Positions 14,059 to 21,135 of a stretch of 22,620 bases of DNA are shown here, piece after piece (the stretch's first letter is position 1; each line of letters starts with the position of its first letter). The notes below the pieces were generated by a model. The model saw only the letters and a program-made list of their open reading frames with translations, made no database searches and had not been told where the DNA came from. The translations under genes were made by a program, and so were the position numbers. The DNA comes from Candidatus Woesearchaeota archaeon (GTDB lineage Archaea > Nanobdellota > Nanobdellia > Woesearchaeales > JACPBV01): assembly GCA_019322475.1 (NCBI GenBank), contig JAHWIN010000052.1, forward strand, positions 1-22,620, written 5' to 3'.

Positions 14059-15489
14059 TCACTTAAAAACATGCCTAAGGTCCAGCTCCCTGGCAGCCCT
14101 GACAGCATCCAGCCTCTTGACTATAGTGGTGCACGGAGAGTCAAGTACCTTTTCAGGGCAGTTATCGGCCTCTTCCCTTATCTTTATCATTATCTCTACA
14201 AACCTGTCTAAGGTCTCCCTGCTTTCTGTCTCATTGGGCTCTATCATCATGGCTCCATGCACTATCAGGGGGAAATATACTGTCATAGGATGCATCCCAT
14301 GATCAAGAAGCCTTTTTGCTATGTCCAGCGTTGTAACATTGTTAGGAAGGCCCTTGTCAGAAAGCACAAACTCATGCTTGCACAGGATATCATAAGGAAG
14401 ATGATAATGCTTTTTTAGCTTCTCCTTGAGGTAATTTGCGTTAAGGACAGCATTCTCCGCTACTCTCCTAAGCCCCTCCCTCCCTAAGGAAGTTATATAT
14501 GAAAATGCCTTTACTATAACATTAAAGTTTCCGTAGAATGCCCTTACTTTCCCTATAGAATCCCTGCTCTCAGAGAATCTGTATGTGCCGTCTTCCATTA
14601 GGATAGATGGGTTGGGAAGAAACCTCTGCAGCCCTTTTTTCACGCCCACGGGCCCTGATCCTGGCCCTCCCCCTCCATGAGGGGTGCTGAACGTCTTATG
14701 CAGGTTAAGGTGCATGACATCTATGCCCATGTCACCCGGCCTGGCGATGCCAAGCAGGGCATTCATGTTTGCGCCGTCCATGTAGGTCAAGCTTCCATTC
14801 TCATGGACGATCTTGCATATCTCCAGTATGTCTTTTTCAAATATGCCTAATGTATTAGGGATAGTGAGCATGATAGCGGCAGTTTCATCATCAAGAGCAT
14901 CTTTCAGCGCATCCATATCAACCTGGCCGTCTGCTCCGCTCTTTATCTGCACTGTCTCAAAGCCGCACATAGAGCCTGAAGCAGGATTGGTGCCATGGGA
15001 GCTGTCGGTTGTTATTATCTTTGTCCTTTTTTCCCCTTTATCCTCAAAATAAGCCTTTATTATCATCAGCCCCGTCAATTCTCCATGCGCTCCTGCAGCA
15101 GGCTGCAGCGTAAAAGCGTCCATGCCGCATATCCCGCAAAGGGCCTTTTCCATCTCATACAAAAGCCTTAATGAGCCCTGGCAGTTAGGCTGAAGAGGAT
15201 GGCAGCATAAGAATCCTGAAAACCTCGATATATCCTCATTAACCTTGGGATTATATTTCATGGTGCAGCTCCCCAATGGGTAAAAGCCGTTGTCAACGCC
15301 GAAGTTTCTCCTCGATAATTCAGTATAATGCCTCACTACATCAACCTCAGATACCTCAGGAAGCTCAAGCTTATCCCTGAGCATATCCTTGCCTATCATG
15401 GTTCCAATAGGCCCTTTTGAAGGTACATCAAGTTCAGGCAGGCCTGCCCCTGTCCTTCCCTTTGCGCTTTTTTCAAAGATCAGCTGCAT
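14059..15489 (-). CDS. gcvPB: glycine dehydrogenase (decarboxylating) subunit 2
   Basis: This is the 476-residue C-terminal half of the two-subunit glycine cleavage P protein. It carries the PLP-binding site: 'HLNLHKTFSTPHGGGGPGSG' with Lys265 as the Schiff-base residue. Other conserved blocks are 'YPLGSCTMKYNP' (70-81), 'LQPAAGAHGELTG' and 'SSHGTNPAS'. With GcvPA it decarboxylates glycine and passes the aminomethyl group to lipoyl-GcvH. The ATG overlaps the end of gcvPA by 17 bases, indicating translational coupling in the order gcvH-gcvPA-gcvPB. The length is close to that of bacterial and archaeal subunit 2 proteins, and no key residue appears to be missing. Confidence 0.96.
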   Translation of the reverse strand: MQLIFEKSAKGRTGAGLPELDVPSKGPIGTMIGKDMLRDKLELPEVSEVDVVRHYTELSRRNFGVDNGFYPLGSCTMKYNPKVNEDISRFSGFLCCHPLQPNCQGSLRLLYEMEKALCGICGMDAFTLQPAAGAHGELTGLMIIKAYFEDKGEKRTKIITTDSSHGTNPASGSMCGFETVQIKSGADGQVDMDALKDALDDETAAIMLTIPNTLGIFEKDILEICKIVHENGSLTYMDGANMNALLGIARPGDMGIDVMHLNLHKTFSTPHGGGGPGSGPVGVKKGLQRFLPNPSILMEDGTYRFSESRDSIGKVRAFYGNFNVIVKAFSYITSLGREGLRRVAENAVLNANYLKEKLKKHYHLPYDILCKHEFVLSDKGLPNNVTTLDIAKRLLDHGMHPMTVYFPLIVHGAMMIEPNETESRETLDRFVEIMIKIREEADNCPEKVLDSPCTTIVKRLDAVRAARELDLRHVFK

Positions 15490-16810
15490 CTTTGATAGAC
15501 CTCACAAGATTATCAATATCCTCTTTTGTATTAAGCTCAGTAACACATAGCAATAGGCAGCCGTCAAGTTCAGGGTAGTGCTTGCCAAGGCCCAAGCCCC
15601 CTATAATCTTACCCTTAATAAGCTCAGAATTGACCTTTTCAGCATCACTAACCTTGACGGCAAACTCGTTGTAAAAATCATTGTCAAATCTCAGCTTAAC
15701 CCCTATCTTCTCAAGCTCGTCTGCAAGGTAATGTGCTTTTTGAAGGCAAAGCTCCGCCACATTCTTAAGGCCGTTTTTTCCCAATGCAGAAAGATAAACT
15801 GCAGCAGCCAGGGCGTTCAATGCCTCATTTGAGCAGATGTTTGACCCTGCTTTCTCCCGTCTTATATGCTGCTCCCTTGCCTGAAGGTTAAGTATATAGC
15901 CTCTTTTGCCGTCCTTGTCTGTTGTTGCCCCTACGATCCTTCCAGGCATCTGCCTTACATGCTGTTGTTTTGTGGCCATCATCCCAAGGTAAGGCCCTCC
16001 AAAATTTAGGCTGCTGCCAAAGCTCTGCCCCTCCCCTAGGAAGATGTCTGCATTAGATGACCCTGGGCCCTTTAGTATCCCTAAAGATGTAGGCTCTACA
16101 ACGCATACGTTAAGCAAAGCCCCTTTCAGGTGCACCTCTTTTTCTATCCCATTTATATCCTCTATGCAGCCGAAAAAATTAGGGCTTTGCACCAGGAAAG
16201 CTGCCGTATCACCTGATATCTTTTCATTGAGGTCTTCTATAGAGGTTGCCCCTTCTTTCATGCCTATCTCTGTAAGTGAAAGGCCGTGCGCTTTGCAGTA
16301 TGTCCTTACAACAGCCCTGTAATCAGGATGGACAGTTCTGGAAACAAGGATCTCCTTTCTTTTTGTTATGTTCGCTGCCATTATGCAGCTCTCAGCAAGG
16401 GCAGATGCCCCGTCATACATGGAGGCGTTGGCAGCGTCCATCCCTGACAAGGAGCATACCATGGTCTGGTACTCGTATATTGCCTGGAGCATCCCCTGCG
16501 ATATCTCCGGCTGGTAAGGCGTGTATGATGTATAGAACTCGCTTCTTGATATCATGTGGTTGACTACAGAAGGTATAAAATGGTTGTATGCCCCTGCCCC
16601 CAAAAAGCATGAAAAAGAAGTGTCGTTCATCCTGCTTATCTTTTTCAGGGCTGCCTTAAGCTCTGCCTCTGAAACCCCATTAGGCAGATTGATCCCTTCT
16701 TTGAGGATCAGCTTATCAGGGATATCCCTGAACAGCTCAGAAACATCTTTGATCCCGATGCTTCCAAGCATGGCCTTTGCATCCTCTTCTGTATTAGGGA
16801 TAAAATCCAT
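15473..16810 (-). CDS. gcvPA: glycine dehydrogenase (decarboxylating) subunit 1
   Basis: The 445-residue N-terminal-type P-protein subunit is a PLP-fold protein without the catalytic lysine. It starts 'MDFIPNTEEDAKAMLGSIGI' as expected. It shows 'FLGAGAYNHFIPSVV', 'YTPYQPEISQGMLQAIYEYQ' and 'NASMYDGASALAE' in its first third, and 'GRIVGATTDKDGKRGYILNL' and 'REQHIRREKAGSNICSNEAL' near residues 290-330. All are diagnostic blocks. It forms a heterotetramer with GcvPB. It is 40 bases downstream of gcvH on the same strand and overlaps gcvPB. Confidence 0.96.
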   Translation of the reverse strand: MDFIPNTEEDAKAMLGSIGIKDVSELFRDIPDKLILKEGINLPNGVSEAELKAALKKISRMNDTSFSCFLGAGAYNHFIPSVVNHMISRSEFYTSYTPYQPEISQGMLQAIYEYQTMVCSLSGMDAANASMYDGASALAESCIMAANITKRKEILVSRTVHPDYRAVVRTYCKAHGLSLTEIGMKEGATSIEDLNEKISGDTAAFLVQSPNFFGCIEDINGIEKEVHLKGALLNVCVVEPTSLGILKGPGSSNADIFLGEGQSFGSSLNFGGPYLGMMATKQQHVRQMPGRIVGATTDKDGKRGYILNLQAREQHIRREKAGSNICSNEALNALAAAVYLSALGKNGLKNVAELCLQKAHYLADELEKIGVKLRFDNDFYNEFAVKVSDAEKVNSELIKGKIIGGLGLGKHYPELDGCLLLCVTELNTKEDIDNLVRSIKDAADL

Positions 16811-16850
16811 AGTTCCACCTATCCTCCAGTAAGATTAAAGTGCAAAAAGA

Positions 16851-17240
16851 TCAGCTCTCTTCCTTCTCTACAAGCTTCTTGTATTCACCTGCAGGCATAA
16901 GACCCTCAAGCTCCTTCTCATCATCCGCCTTCAGCTTAGCTATCCACCCTTCGCCGTAAGGGTCTTTGTTTATTATATCAGGGGAATCGCTAAGCTTTTC
17001 ATTGGCTTCTGCAACCTCGCCGGTTATCGGGCTGAATACGTCAGAGACAGACTTTACGGACTCTATGACAGCCAGCTGCTTCCCTGCCTCGGCCTTCTTC
17101 CCTTTCTCAGGCAGCTCCACAAATACTATGTCAGTAAGCTGCTTCTGGGCGAAGTCAGTCACCCCTACAATAAAAGAATCGCCTTCCTTCTTGACCCACT
17201 CATGATCCTTGCTGTATCTCAAATCTTCCGGAAATTCCAT
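16851..17240 (-). CDS. gcvH: glycine cleavage system H protein (lipoyl carrier)
   Basis: This 129-residue protein has the normal length for GcvH. The hammerhead motif 'AVIESVKSVSDVFSPITGEV' places the lipoylated lysine at residue 63, and the N-terminal 'YSKDHEWVKKEGDSFIVGVT' and the 'NKDPYGEGWIAKL' block are also typical. It shuttles the aminomethyl group from P protein to T protein and electrons to the dihydrolipoamide dehydrogenase. It heads the operon, with GGGGTGAT (17245-17252 on the minus strand) as a modest Shine-Dalgarno and a TATA-like box at 17268-17283. gcvT, lpd and lipoate attachment genes are not in the window. Confidence 0.96.
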   Translation of the reverse strand: MEFPEDLRYSKDHEWVKKEGDSFIVGVTDFAQKQLTDIVFVELPEKGKKAEAGKQLAVIESVKSVSDVFSPITGEVAEANEKLSDSPDIINKDPYGEGWIAKLKADDEKELEGLMPAGEYKKLVEKEES

Positions 17241-17267
17241 TTTATCACCCCTTAAATGATAGATATG

Positions 17268-17283
17268 AAATTACTTTTAAAGT
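17268..17283 (-). promoter_or_regulatory. TATA-like box of the gcvH-gcvPA-gcvPB operon
   Basis: The minus strand reads ACTTTAAAAGTAATTT, 28-43 bases upstream of the gcvH ATG. It would yield a short leader carrying the GGTGA ribosome-binding site. Confidence 0.5.
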
Positions 17284-17365
17284 TTTCTGTGCAGTAAATC
17301 CAAGAATGAGGCTTATAGCGCTCCTATCTGCAGTGCATGATATACAAACAAGAAAAACAAGAAAG

Positions 17366-17403
17366 GACAAACAAAAAAGAAAAAATTAAGGGATTAAACC
17401 CTT
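17366..17403 (-). terminator. hairpin plus T-run ending the S-layer-like gene
   Basis: On the minus strand AAGGG, a 6-base loop and CCCTT (17388-17403) overlap the stop codon. They are followed directly by AATTTTTTCTTTTTTG. The stem is short, but the U-rich tract is what archaeal termination mainly needs. Confidence 0.55.
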
Positions 17404-18785
17404 CTCTTCATCGAAAAGAGCACCATGATCATTATTATTATCACGATCAGTGCTATCCCTACTGCTCCCATCAGGATGAAAAGGTACGTATCTGACTGAA
17501 GAAGGGACGCCTCTGTTGTCTCTGGAATAACCTCTGTTGTAAGTATCTCAGGCTCATCCTCAAACCCTTCGTCTTCAGGAGGGCTGACTACGACAACAAC
17601 CTCTTCTTCCTCCTCTTCCTCCTCTATCTCTTCCTCCTCTACCTCGCACTTCTTGACTACAAGGTCGACGGTTTCTGAGTCAGATAGTGTGTCTGTATCG
17701 TAATATACCTTTATGTCGATAGGATATGTCCCCGGCTTTATCTTGTCGCTTAGGGTAAATGTGTATTTCCCGTCATATTCTGTATCTTCGCCTGTGCCCT
17801 CTTCTATCTCGTCTATGGATATGTCTTCGTTGCTTATCTCAAGGGCTGTGCTTTCGATAAGGACAACAACCTCATCCTCATCGCTCCTTCCCTGGTTCTT
17901 AAGGCCGACATTAACGCTTATCCTTCTTGAGCAGCTTACCTCATCAGGGGATACGCTCGCCTTCCTTATGACTATGTCGTGCTTGTCTTTCTCTACCTTT
18001 ATCCTGACATCATCCCATTCGACTGAATGCTTAGCGCCGTTAGAATCCTCTCCTTCGATAAGGATTATGACATCATAATCCCCTTCATCGACATCCTCTG
18101 GAATCTCAAATTCCAGGCTGAAGCTTTCCTTGTCATCTGCATCTATGTCCCCTACCTCTTCATCAGCCTCAAGGTCATCATCACCCTCGTCATCTATCTT
18201 TTCTATCGTTATCTCTATCGTCACATCCTCTATCTCTATATCATCATCATCTGAAAATGCGTTTTCAATATCCCCCTCTATCTCCAGTGTAGAGCCTGGA
18301 AGAACATCCTTTCTTGTATCTCCTTCGCTTATGCTCTTGCTTTTTCCGTCAACTATAAACTTAACATCCTCAAGCTTAAGCTGGCTCTCTGCAGTTATCT
18401 TTAATGCTATAGATCCAAGCTCTGTAGACCCTGAATATATCTTAAGCTCATCCTCATAAGGTGTGTCCTTTGTGGTTAAGTCTTCCGGAACTGTCCCTGT
18501 AAGCGTAAATGAGACCTGTTCTGCCGTGTTCAGGACAAATGTGCTCCCTATAGCATGAGGAAGTGTGCTTATGTTAAAGCCGTTAAGGCCCGGCCCTACC
18601 CTCTCGACCCTAAGGTCTGTTATGTTTGCAGTGCCGTTATTAGATATCGTAAAAGAATGAGAAAACCCTGCTGTAGGCTTTTTCACATCAGTTATCTCTG
18701 TCCTGCTTATGCTTACTGATGCAGCACTCACGCTAAAAGCCAGGATCAATACTAAAAACATGCCTATTATCCATGATTTGTTCAT
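17394..18785 (-). CDS. acidic S-layer-like surface protein
   Basis: The 463-residue protein has a signal peptide (about 1-21, 'MFLVLILAFSVSAAS'). The first beta-sandwich domain resembles NEW3/CARDB-type Ig folds ('FSHSFTISNNGTANITDLRV'). A very acidic central part follows ('SDDDDIEIEDVTIEITIEKI', 'DDEGDDDLEADEEVGDIDAD'), then another beta domain with 'VNVGLKNQGRSDEDEVVVLI'. A Glu-rich stalk (about 377-395) precedes one membrane helix (about 435-457) and the tail 'SMKRRV'. This layout is that of putative S-layer proteins in Woesearchaeota-like genomes and suggests a major cell-envelope component; the acidic stretches could bind cations. The promoter has a TATA-like box at 18848-18860 and an SD-like AGGGGGTA at 18793-18800. 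It is monocistronic, with its own terminator. Confidence 0.8.
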   Translation of the reverse strand: MNKSWIIGMFLVLILAFSVSAASVSISRTEITDVKKPTAGFSHSFTISNNGTANITDLRVERVGPGLNGFNISTLPHAIGSTFVLNTAEQVSFTLTGTVPEDLTTKDTPYEDELKIYSGSTELGSIALKITAESQLKLEDVKFIVDGKSKSISEGDTRKDVLPGSTLEIEGDIENAFSDDDDIEIEDVTIEITIEKIDDEGDDDLEADEEVGDIDADDKESFSLEFEIPEDVDEGDYDVIILIEGEDSNGAKHSVEWDDVRIKVEKDKHDIVIRKASVSPDEVSCSRRISVNVGLKNQGRSDEDEVVVLIESTALEISNEDISIDEIEEGTGEDTEYDGKYTFTLSDKIKPGTYPIDIKVYYDTDTLSDSETVDLVVKKCEVEEEEIEEEEEEEEVVVVVSPPEDEGFEDEPEILTTEVIPETTEASLLQSDTYLFILMGAVGIALIVIIIMIMVLFSMKRRV

Positions 18786-18840
18786 TTTTCTATACCCCCT
18801 CGGTTTTAATTGTAGATTTTAATTAATTATTCCATAGTGG

Positions 18841-18860
18841 TACTAATTAGTATTTAAAGC
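18841..18860 (-). promoter_or_regulatory. palindrome and TATA-like box of the S-layer-like gene
   Basis: TACTAATTAGTA (18841-18852) is a perfect 12-bp palindrome that overlaps the minus-strand box GCTTTAAATACT (18849-18860). The word GTACTAAT is shared with the promoter of the AbrB-like gene. A regulator bound here would block TBP access. Confidence 0.4.
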
Positions 18861-19005
18861 TTACTATTCTGTAATAGTTATTATGAAATATATATTTTAG
18901 AGAATATTAATTTAGGGCATATATTGGAACAACCCTATAGAATCCTTCTCCCATCATATAGCTGTAAACGGCGGATAAGTATATATTATAAATGAAGCTT
19001 AAAGC

Positions 19006-19497
19006 TCACTTATTGACATTAAATATCTCTGTAAGGTCTATCTTCTGGTACTGTGAAGAATTGTTTGCCCGCATCGCCTTCTGCTTTGCTTCCTCTTCCT
19101 CATCCTTTTCAGATGGCTTGCTCTCTGGTTTTTCAGCTGCACTATCTTCTTTCCCGGCTGATTCTTCACCTTTTTGGAAACCCTGGCAGCTGCACCTGTC
19201 ATTGCAGCAGGCATTTTCCATTACAGGATCTTCTTCTTTTGGCCTGCAGGATGCTGCTAAAGGCTCATCATCGGTTCTATCTTCAACACCGCTGCCCAAT
19301 ACCTGCTGGGAGCTGTCTGGGATAACATTATCTCTTGGCTCCACTTTCTTTTCAGCAGCAGCCACTCCCCTATTTTTTCCGGCTTCCGTCTGCCCAAGCA
19401 TAGATTTTGCCCTTTCAAGGGCATCCTCCATAGAAGCAGCTAATCCTGAATTCTTTAGCGTCTCTGCTAACTGCTGGATCTCCTCCGAAGTCACCAT
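19006..19497 (-). CDS. DPANN hypothetical protein, UBA-like N-terminus and disordered acidic body
   Basis: This is a 163-residue protein. The N-terminal 35 residues ('SEEIQQLAETLKNSGL', then 'SMEDALERAKSML') look like a small three-helix UBA-like domain. A long low-complexity region rich in Glu, Lys, Ala, Pro and Ser follows, with a cysteine cluster ('ACCNDRCSC', about 92-100). A conserved-looking closing motif, 'QKIDLTEIFNVNK', ends the protein. A short linear motif at an otherwise disordered C-terminus suggests a docking peptide for a partner protein. It is divergent from rpl21e-rpoF with 99 bases between, each strand having its own TATA-like box. The function is unknown; proximity to translation and transcription genes hints at a role there. 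Confidence 0.7.
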   Translation of the reverse strand: MVTSEEIQQLAETLKNSGLAASMEDALERAKSMLGQTEAGKNRGVAAAEKKVEPRDNVIPDSSQQVLGSGVEDRTDDEPLAASCRPKEEDPVMENACCNDRCSCQGFQKGEESAGKEDSAAEKPESKPSEKDEEEEAKQKAMRANNSSQYQKIDLTEIFNVNK

Positions 19498-19520
19498 CGC
19501 AAAAAAAGTGAAAGTCTGGT

Positions 19521-19531
19521 CATACTTAAAG
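19521..19531 (-). promoter_or_regulatory. TATA-like box of the 19497 gene
   Basis: CTTTAAGTATG on the minus strand, 24-34 bases upstream of the ATG. Confidence 0.5.
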
Positions 19532-19564
19532 TTTTGCTTTTTGGCTCAGCGCTTAAAATCAAAA

Positions 19565-19576
19565 GTTTTTTAAATG
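19565..19576 (+). promoter_or_regulatory. TATA-like box of rpl21e-rpoF
   Basis: GTTTTTTAAATG ends 20 bases before ATG 19597. AGGAG at 19591-19595 touches the start codon region and is too close to act as a standard Shine-Dalgarno. Confidence 0.5.
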
Positions 19577-19596
19577 TACTTTAAATCCTTAGGAGA

Positions 19597-19884
19597 ATGG
19601 AAAAGAAAGGAGGGCTGAGGAGAAAGACAAGAAGCCTCTTCAGGAAGCACAGCAGGGAAAAAGGCAGGATGTCCTTAAGAAGGTATTTCCAGACCTTCAA
19701 TGAGGGCGAAAAGGTCTTTCTTAGCGTAGAGCCAAGCGTACAGAAAGGGATGTATCATCCAAGGTTCTATGGAAAGACAGGCATAATAAAGAACAGGGCA
19801 GGAAAGTGCTACGAAGTGTTGATCAAAGACCAAAGCAAACAAAAGACTTTAATAGTACATCCGGTACACTTAAAAAAAGCATAA
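19597..19884 (+). CDS. rpl21e: ribosomal protein L21e
   Basis: This 95-residue basic protein of the large ribosomal subunit is found in archaea and eukaryotes only. Diagnostic features are the Arg/Lys-rich N-terminus ('GGLRRKTRSLFRKHSREKGR'), 'SLRRYFQTFNEGEKV', 'GMYHPRFYGKTGII' and the closing 'KTLIVHPVHLKKA'. The length matches the family. It is followed one base later by rpoF, a gene pairing widely conserved in archaea, so the two are cotranscribed. Confidence 0.95.
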   Translation: MEKKGGLRRKTRSLFRKHSREKGRMSLRRYFQTFNEGEKVFLSVEPSVQKGMYHPRFYGKTGIIKNRAGKCYEVLIKDQSKQKTLIVHPVHLKKA

Positions 19885-19885
19885 A

Positions 19886-20221
19886 ATGGCATCTGAAATA
19901 ATATCCGAAAAGCCTATCAGCATGGGCTCATTGAAGCAGGAGCTTGAGAAGATAAAGAAAAGGGACAAGGAGCTGGGCTTCAGGGCTGCAAGGACGCAGG
20001 AATACCTGGAGCATTTCGAGATCATAAAGAATTCGGATGAGATCTATAAGAAGATAGAGGCCCTTAACATCCCAAGGCTTAAGGACCAGCACATAGTTAA
20101 GATACTGGACATCCAGCCAAAGACGCTGGATGAGCTGAAGGCTATAATCCAGGGCTATACGATAACTGTAAACAATGAAAACCTCAAGAAGATAGTTGAG
20201 GTAATTAATTCTGGGAAGTAG
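19886..20221 (+). CDS. rpoF: DNA-directed RNA polymerase subunit F (Rpo4)
   Basis: The 111-residue Rpo4/Rpb4 homologue pairs with Rpo7 to form the polymerase stalk. The N-terminal part contacts Rpo7 ('ISEKPISMGSLKQELEKIKK'), and the C-terminal HRDC-like helical domain reads 'ALNIPRLKDQHIVKILDIQP' then 'TLDELKAIIQGYTI'. It follows rpl21e by one base. In many archaea a DUF655 protein and ksgA come next; here the conserved cluster stops and an AT-rich accessory region begins. Confidence 0.93.
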   Translation: MASEIISEKPISMGSLKQELEKIKKRDKELGFRAARTQEYLEHFEIIKNSDEIYKKIEALNIPRLKDQHIVKILDIQPKTLDELKAIIQGYTITVNNENLKKIVEVINSGK

Positions 20222-20234
20222 GGGTTTTTTGTTG
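20219..20234 (+). terminator. T-rich terminator after rpoF
   Basis: The stop codon TAG is followed directly by GGGTTTTTTGTTGGG, a U6 tract of the type sufficient for archaeal RNA polymerase termination. No strong hairpin precedes it. Confidence 0.45.
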
Positions 20235-20341
20235 GGTTTCTCTGTTGGCAAGGCTATAAACTATACTAAAAGATAAAAGCTTTTGAACAAATCCTGCCTT
20301 TTAGTAATTACAAGGCATCAGATTTCCGAAGCGCTTAATTT

Positions 20342-20369
20342 CTGAAAGAAGCGGATGAGCGGAGTGGGG
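20342..20369 (+). repeat. 28-base direct repeat, copy A
   Basis: Begins CTGAAAGAAGCG and ends GAGCGGAGTGGGG. It matches 21056-21083 at 27 of 28 positions, same orientation, and is GC-richer than its surroundings. The two copies flank the 119-residue orphan gene. Confidence 0.8.
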
Positions 20370-20499
20370 TCGATCTCCGGTTGAGAATAAGTCCGTATTG
20401 CTGAGCTTATGCGATACATTGGTCAAGGTAATTAAGGGGCTTTGGCGTTTCGTCATGAAATATGTATTCATAACTGTTAGGTGGTTACAAAAACAAAAG

Positions 20500-20509
20500 G
20501 TTTATATAG
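20500..20509 (+). promoter_or_regulatory. TATA-like box of the 20532 gene
   Basis: GTTTATATAG ends 22 bases before ATG 20532, as for a leaderless archaeal gene. The gene is therefore likely to be expressed in an archaeal host. Confidence 0.5.
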
Positions 20510-20531
20510 TCCTTTTAGATATCCTGGGTAG

Positions 20532-20891
20532 ATGAATGCACTCAATCAATTATTTACAGAATTGGCAAATAGACTAGAGGACAAAATAAATCCTTCAAGC
20601 AAACATCTTAGATTTTTTCAGATTGAATTATTATTTAAGACTTTTAATTTACAGGATTCTTTAAATAGTTTATATGAGGGTGAAAAAGTATTTATTCCAA
20701 TGGAAAGGGGAACTTGTACGGCCTATAAGATGACTAACCGATCAGGTTTAAGCCAGTTAGAAAGTAGAATCGTGGTACCCACAAAACTGGCTGAAGATTC
20801 TGGTTTACCCTATAATAAATATGAACCGAACCATGACATTTATATTATTGGAGTTGATGACCAATCAAGCTTTTTAGAAAATTTGAAGTAG
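20532..20891 (+). CDS. orphan protein of unknown function
   Basis: This is a 119-residue soluble protein beginning MNALNQLFTELANRLEDKIN. The first 50 residues are probably helical, and the second half is mixed ('EGEKVFIPMERGTCTAYKMT', 'HDIYIIGVDDQSSFLENL'). It has no membrane segment, metal motif or known domain. Codon use is AT-rich (TTT, TTA, AAT) and unlike the AGG/CTT/ATA style of the conserved genes, suggesting acquisition. It stands alone between the two copies of the 28-base repeat and has its own TATA-like box. It may be the cargo of a small mobile unit, but no recombinase is present. Confidence 0.65.
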   Translation: MNALNQLFTELANRLEDKINPSSKHLRFFQIELLFKTFNLQDSLNSLYEGEKVFIPMERGTCTAYKMTNRSGLSQLESRIVVPTKLAEDSGLPYNKYEPNHDIYIIGVDDQSSFLENLK

Positions 20892-21135
20892 CATTGTTTG
20901 TCCATAATTGATGGATATAGATTAGTTCTAAGCCAAAGCCCCCTTCTATTATTCTTAGCCCCTAAAAATTATTGAGATGAACATCAGAATTCTTGTTAGG
21001 CGAACCGACCCCTACGAGCGATACCCCTGCAAAGGTCAGAGCTTATTTCTGGTCACTGAAAGAAGCGAATGAGCGGAGTGGGGGGAGGGAAGTATGACGC
21101 AGTGGTGCCAAAAGAAAGCTAGAATTTCCCGATGA
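20892..21135. other. intergenic with GC-rich patch and repeat copy B
   Basis: No ORF is supported. It contains GCCAAAGCCCCCTT (20932-20945), reverse-complementary to 20434-20446 with one extra base. A GC-rich patch (about 20995-21110) is atypical in this AT-rich stretch and could be a structured RNA or a recombination remnant. It includes repeat copy B. Confidence 0.45.
21056..21083 (+). repeat. 28-base direct repeat, copy B
   Basis: Same sequence as 20342-20369 except A for G at position 13. It is preceded by AGCTTATTTCT, similar to the CGCTTAATTTCT before copy A, so the homology may extend to the left with gaps. Confidence 0.8.

Larger units (their letters stand above)
20235..20531. other. 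intergenic start of the accessory region
   Basis: Nearly 300 bases without a credible ORF. It contains a small inverted repeat GCCTT/AAGGC (near 20297-20316), repeat copy A (20342-20369), a GC-richer patch to about 20415, AAGGGGCTTTGGC (20434-20446) whose near reverse complement lies at 20932-20945, and the promoter of the next gene. No tRNA fold or snoRNA-like box set could be completed. Confidence 0.5.

Noticed and set aside
17713..18459. Serine-rich plus-strand frames over the S-layer-like gene
   Set aside because: Ser runs are the reverse complement of GAT/GAA/GAG acidic codons in the sense protein.
20330..20420. C/D box small RNA (GATGAG and CTGA words near repeat copy A)
   Set aside because: A consistent C-D'-C'-D arrangement with normal spacing could not be completed.
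20476..21001. GTTAGGT (20476-20482) and GTTAGGC (20995-21001) as integron attC core sites
   Set aside because: Both fit GTTRRRY, but no matching RYYYAAC partner or attC-like paired arms could be found upstream, and there is no integrase in the window.
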